A stretch of DNA of 64,000 bases, from the NCBI RefSeq assembly GCF_028554725.1, contig NC_071670.1, positions 54,072,501 to 54,136,500 on the forward strand. Reading direction: 5' to 3'. The position numbers and the translations under genes were made by a program. The DNA comes from Zeugodacus cucurbitae. Its lineage: Eukaryota > Arthropoda > Insecta > Diptera > Tephritidae. The first letter of the stretch is position 1. Each line of letters opens with the position of its first letter. Positions 58,704 to 64,000 of the stretch are shown here, piece by piece. A model generated the notes under the pieces. It was not told the origin of the DNA, did no database searches, and saw only the letters and a program-made list of their open reading frames with translations.

Positions 58704-61700
58704 GTAAGCTGAAAATAATCCTCCAGCTGGCAGTGAGTAAATTGAGATGCTGGTTCAAAATCCAATGAAAAAAGCTATAATAACAACAAAATACTAAAAA
58801 AATACAAAAACAACATACGAAAAGGTGAAGGTGGAAAGGCAGCGCATTGTAGCAACAACAACAACACTAAGCTTGTGGCAAATGTATAAGCAAAGAGTTG
58901 TCGTTGTGTGCGTGGGTGTGAGTTATTGTGTATGTGTGTGTTTGGATCTATGTGTTGGTGTCGATGCAACTACTAAGTTGTAGTGGGTAGAGCAGCATAG
59001 TGAGCGTACATCGGAAATCTCATATTCCTTAGCGACTGTTGGCGGTATATGCACAACAATAACAATAACAACAACAACAGCTGCAGCAACAAACTAGAAA
59101 GCAGCTGAGCTCAAATTGCTCAATATTAAATTTACAATTTTATTATTTTTTTTTTGTATTTTTTATTTGTTGCTTTTCGCTGTGTCTTTTCTATGGCTTT
59201 CATCTAGTCTTCTTAATATTCTTCAACGATTAACCTACATTCATAGTTGTCAGTGCTAGAGAGCAACAACTACAACAACAACACTGGCGTATATTAAATC
59301 AAAGTGTTGATTGAATTTAATACCCTTACAAAGCGTTTTTTTATTTCTTTTTATATTTTTTTTTTGTTGTTTTTGTATTTTTTTTTTAATTTTTTTATTT
59401 TTGTTTTTTAATTTTTTTGTGTGTTTTGCTTGGGAAGCTTAGACACCAACGCAAATATTATTAGGTAGAATGGAAAAATTTAAGCAGTGAAATATTTTCA
59501 TGAAAATTTATTAAATGAATATTTATAGGTTAGAAAATGTCTAGAAGCTTGCTGATAAGCTTAGCTTGTCGTTTATATACAAATATAAAATGTATTTTTT
59601 AGAGCTGCCAACAAATTGTCAACCACCTGCCTTTTACTTGGGGTCAATCACCAAGCAAATACCCAAACAACCACCTCCATGTATCCAGCCACCAGTGGCC
59701 ACTCAGTCACTCAGTCAGTCGCATAAAAGCGCTGGGAAGTGCTATTCTTCAAGTGTTTCGCGCCTACTTTGCTTTCATACCTTGCAAAGGCACGCAACTT
59801 CAAGTGGCATGACTTGCAACAGCAACAACAAAAACAACAATGGCTACTAGAAGCGCAGCAGTCAAAAGGGGTTACCAGTCTATAAAGCAGGGAAAATGGC
59901 ATTTTGCAAGCCCTTTAGTGTTTTGGGGTGAAATTCCCGCAATTTCATGAGCCTCAGTCTGTTTATATTTCTCACTTTGCAATATACTACATTCCATGAA
60001 ATACTTGTATTTGCACCCCAAAAAAGTAGAAAAATCGCAAAACAAAAAAAATCGATTTGTAGTCACAGGCAAAGTAAAGCTCTTCAGTAAATTCCTTTGT
60101 TTTATAAATTTTCTACTGAAAATATTTGCGCAATTTTTGCATGCAAAATACTTTCAAAGTCACGCAAAGCACACGAACTCTCATACGCACACATGCGTTC
60201 TTCTACAAGGACTTTGAGTTACATGCTTGCTGAGATGTTTGAGTGTGTGCAAAAATATTTGCTTGTTTATGAAATTTTTCACAGAAACAGCTTTTGACAC
60301 GCGTTGCATATACTGTTAGCATTTCTCTGGAATGGAATTTGAGTCCCTGAACGCTGTTAATATTTCCACCCTCAAAAAACTCGCATTTGAAAAACAGAAA
60401 TTTGCTTTAGTGCGAAACTGTTTGCATTTAAAATTAATTTTTGTGAAATGAAATAATTTTAAGGTTTGTTTCGTCGAAAAAAGAGCTTTTTTCATGAATT
60501 TTTTTAGAAAAAATTATTGCTGTAGGTTTATTTTACTTATTATTATGTGAAAGTGCAACATTTGAAGGATACTTAAAAAAAATTATTCGAAAAATAGCGA
60601 GGAATAACGGATTTATCGTCGATCTCTGCAGGCACCTCGAAAAAAAGTTGTTGTGCGGTGACCAGCCTACAGCATCACTGGATCATCCGAAACCAAAAAA
60701 TCAAAATGCTTTCTTTAGTTTATTAGTTTATCACCATTTAGTACTCGGTTGAAATACATTTTCCAGAAATTATGAGATCTCTCTTAATAGATTTAAAAAC
60801 ATGCCCAAAAAAACGAAATTTTAAGTTTAAAAAATTAAATATTTAATATTTTTATTAAATTTAATATTTTTATTATTAGACTGGCACTATTTTTGAAACG
60901 TTTTGAAAATTCTACTTATTTGTTCGTAAGCATATTTCTTCCGATTCAAAGATATATAGTTTTTCCAATTAAGAAGAAGGCTTAATCACATTCACAATCA
61001 TTCAAAACATTCAAAAACTGGTATTTTTCGAAATATAAAGATTATATTTTTCGAACATCCAACTTTGAACTATAAGTGGTCAGATCTCTCATATTTCTTG
61101 TTTAAAAAATTGTTAAACAACATTTAAATATTAGGAAAAAGTAGTTTTTATCCATATTATTGATTTTTTAGTAACTGGATTCTATAATTGATAATCAAGC
61201 ATTTCAATAAGACTATTTTCGAATTTCGTTGGCAAATATTTCTAACTTCGAAAATCGGAGAATACACGCATTTTACTTAGGACTCAATCTTCCGTCTGAT
61301 CCAATACACAGCCTAGTATTACATAGTGTAATTAAAGATAGTATTATCAGGCAAGCCGTACAATTATGACAACCGTCTATTGTGTTTATTTGCATTTGCT
61401 TAACTGCCTCGATAAGCCTAAATATAACAGTTTAATTAATTTTTGAAAGCTATATTTTATATATATATTTTCTTCTAGTTTATTACATACGCAAATAACG
61501 GTATATCTACAAAATATACTGAAAATAATTTTTAAACAAACTTCCTTTATTAATATTTTAAGTTTTCTATATCAAGCTTTACGCAGTCGAATATCTACAA
61601 ATTTTGTTTATTTAACGTTTATCTACATAACTTGGATATATTTTCTATATGTATATACATGTATGTATGTATGTATATATCTGCATAGCTTATGTATATA

Positions 61701-61863
61701 TGTATCTATACATACCTACTACTGCATAATTCCAGCGAATAACAGTTAGCACACATTGTTTTGCAATTAACACTTTTCTTATCACTTTTGCGTTCCAGCT
61801 TGTATGAGATTGCCCAAGCAAATCGAATTATCAACAAGTGTGGTATGTTTAACTAAGTACATA
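58704..61863. other. Non-coding stretch
   Basis: CAA clusters (58850-58866; 59060-59080; 59265-59283; 59820-59840), T-rich tracts (59140-59420), then A+T-rich sequence. 60590-60720 is a small GC-richer patch of possible repeat origin. No gene recognised. Confidence 0.4.
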
Positions 61864-61913
61864 CATACATATGTACACAGAGCCATACATATGTACACAG
61901 AGACATACATATA
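61864..61913. repeat. 20-bp tandem repeat, 2.5 copies
   Basis: CATACATATGTACACAGAGC (61864-61883), the same with a final A (61884-61903), and a half copy CATACATATA follow directly. It lies in a longer TATG/CATA-rich stretch (about 61620-62180). Confidence 0.8.
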
Positions 61914-64000
61914 CTAGTATAGTTTTATAACCGCGATAGACAATTTACGCTTAAACGATTTGGAAAAAAAGTATATATATTTTTAATAATAATGCCGATA
62001 AGATAAAGTACTCGAGTTAGTCATATGCGATACTTGCTGAACACAAGTGCATGAAGGCATCAATGCATATAGATATATATATATATGTATGTCTAAATAT
62101 AAATTTATATATTATTATACATATATACATACATATGTAGATAAATATAGATATACACAGTTATACATACATATGTTTATATGTGATTATATCATGGACT
62201 AAGATATGAACAACAACTTAACTATGCGGTGGCAAGTATATAGCGACTTCTTCGAAATTGTTTTACAAATTTAATTTTGCATGTCTGTAACAACAACAAC
62301 AACAACAATTATCTAACAACAAAATTTCATATCATAAATTAGCGCTGCTGAAAATTTAGCGCTCAAATGGCACGTTTCTATTGGATTATCTGCCAGCGAG
62401 TATGCATACACACACTCAGCCATAGATATAAGCACACACACATAAATACATATACAGAGAAGTGTACGTGTGTTCATTTGCAATTATGAATTTAAAGTGT
62501 TTTCTTTGCGTTCGGCTCATTTGCATTTGCCGCCTGCCGCCTGACGCCGCCTGCATGACTAACCCAACCTTTCTCATAACCATAGAATCGCTTAAGCGAT
62601 GTTGACCTGCTTTCGACACTCCAATGATGCAAATGAACGCCTTGCCACTTGCTACTTGCCGCTTAACGCTGCTGCCGATATGAATTTTTGTGCAACTTTT
62701 TTTATGAGTCCAGTGTGTTTGTATGTGCGTGCGTGTGTGCGTTATGGCGCTGTGTTGCAAGTGTGCTTTATTCAAAACTTTGCTCGTGTCGGCCGCCTCG
62801 CTCGATTTATAACTCTATTAGCACATCGCAATGACCCAAAGTGCTAAACGTGTCAGTGGAGGGGTTGTGGGGTGATGAGTGGGGGAAAGTTGTTAAAGAA
62901 GCGAACATTTATAAATTTTAAAGGCCATCGTGTTTCGTGAAATTCAGTACGCCTAAGCGAATGCTTTAAATGACAGTGAATTCCCTTCACTCTTCATTTG
63001 ACCCACTTCAGATCTGTGGAACCTAATTTTCAAAACTTTCTTAGAAACATCTTATAGCCATTTATTTGGCATTTAAAAGCTCTAGAAACAGATTCCTGGC
63101 CATTAAATTAAAGATCAATCTGACCCAGAATGCGCAATTGTTCTGGAACAAATTTCGAAAAAAAAAATTTGGGCGGCCCGTTATGGTAATGGATTTAAAA
63201 GAAGGTTCCTCATGACAAAAGAAAACCAAAAAAAACAAAGTTTGGGAGGTTATTCATTTACATTTTCAGATGATCACAAGACTATAATGACCACTTCCGA
63301 CTCGAGATTTGATAATTCTTAGATATACAGTTATAGATTATCGCTGGACATACCATTAGAGACTATCGAAGAACGATTCTTATTTAATATTTCGCTTTAG
63401 AACACCTACTGAGTAACAGACTTTCTCCACCTTCTCGCTTCAGTCCACTACATTTTGCTTAAAAATCTCCACTCCAACTCCACTCATTATGGTGGGAAGG
63501 AATCCTTTTCTTCAGAAATCCAGTATACAATATACATTTTTATCTGGTTAAAGACTGTCCGCCACAGGTCAAAGGTCAGTGTAAATAGAATTAAGTCTTA
63601 AGAAAGTATAAGAACCTCGAAAAATAGTGTTGAGCTCCTGAAAAAGCAGTTCAGTCAAGTCCAGAGAAATTGTGAACCATCAAACCATCAAAGAAATTAA
63701 TTTCGAGAGAGATTTCAGTAAGGGGTTCCACAAGTTGAATTATGACAACCATGCCTACAATAGTAGTTATGGCCCTACAAGTTGGTGGAAACATGAGGTA
63801 GAGTCAAATCATGATACCCATTAACATCCAACAATAATATTCCCAAAAAGCATAAATTGTAAAACTTCAAAGTGGAAATTTCGCAACTTTCTAAAATTTA
63901 GTTAATTTCGTGGCATTCCACAATACCTATTAGCACTCGAGTCGCATGTTGCCACCGCGCTTTGTTGCGTCAGTGTGTCTAGCACTTCCGCCAGCAGCGG
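61914..64000. other. Non-coding stretch to the right edge
   Basis: TATG/ATAC-rich to about 62180. A GC-richer patch at 62480-62850 has opposing open frames (62416-62775 minus; 62599-62847 plus) with no recognisable protein. The last 60 bases are GC-richer and could begin an exon outside the window, but nothing can be said of it. Confidence 0.4.
62290..62308. repeat. (CAA)6 microsatellite
   Basis: An uninterrupted CAA run in A+T-rich sequence near the right edge; non-coding as far as can be seen. Confidence 0.85.

Overview
This is nuclear DNA from a higher dipteran, most likely a tephritid-type fruit fly or a relative. The evidence is a septin gene that reads almost like Drosophila Sep4, with 60-70 nt introns; Inr/DPE-type promoter motifs; abundant CAA/GTT and CA/GT microsatellites; (GTCY)n-bearing DINE-1/mini-me-like elements; and many mariner fossils. 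Species identity is inference. The base composition is strongly A+T-rich and the window is very gene-poor.

Only one gene is secure: a septin of the Sep4 type on the minus strand (50833-52086, last three coding exons). Its first coding exon was not found. It lies beyond an intron that starts at 52087 and probably runs past the right edge. Everything else protein-like is transposon debris: a Tc1/mariner C-terminal tail (1861-1965), two copies of one mariner family (13176-13753 minus, internally deleted; 24418-25040 plus, 5' truncated), a different mariner fossil (34977-35319 minus), a mariner-derived MITE with a helix-turn-helix remnant (37204-37510), and two non-LTR retrotransposon 3' ends (31504-31893 and 42544-43008).

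Non-autonomous elements include two TTAA-flanked inverted-repeat elements (8031-8486 and 9172-10290, the second carrying a nested DINE-1-like element), a DINE-1-like element with a facing inverted partial copy (28075-29727) and a small Helitron-like element (16242-16500). Tandem and degenerate arrays are the second theme: a roughly 50-bp minisatellite (4600-4915), a GATAAT array with higher-order repeats (12050-13170), a TGATGTGA-rich block (19700-20620), a roughly 270-bp satellite (21985-22785), a palindromic TTTCGGGATCCCGAAA array split by a mariner (23860-25500) and a roughly 170-bp ATCGAT-rich repeat (32290-32810).

On the plus strand there are low-confidence hints of transcription units: a TATA/Inr plus 5'-UTR-like exon (14243-14536), an exact Inr+DPE pair (46561-46595), and isolated splice-flanked micro-exons (8825-8856, 16987-17039, 58680-58703). 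These may belong to a long-intron gene with which Sep4 is nested or overlapping, but nothing here proves it. No prokaryotic-type system, CRISPR array, tRNA or rRNA was seen.
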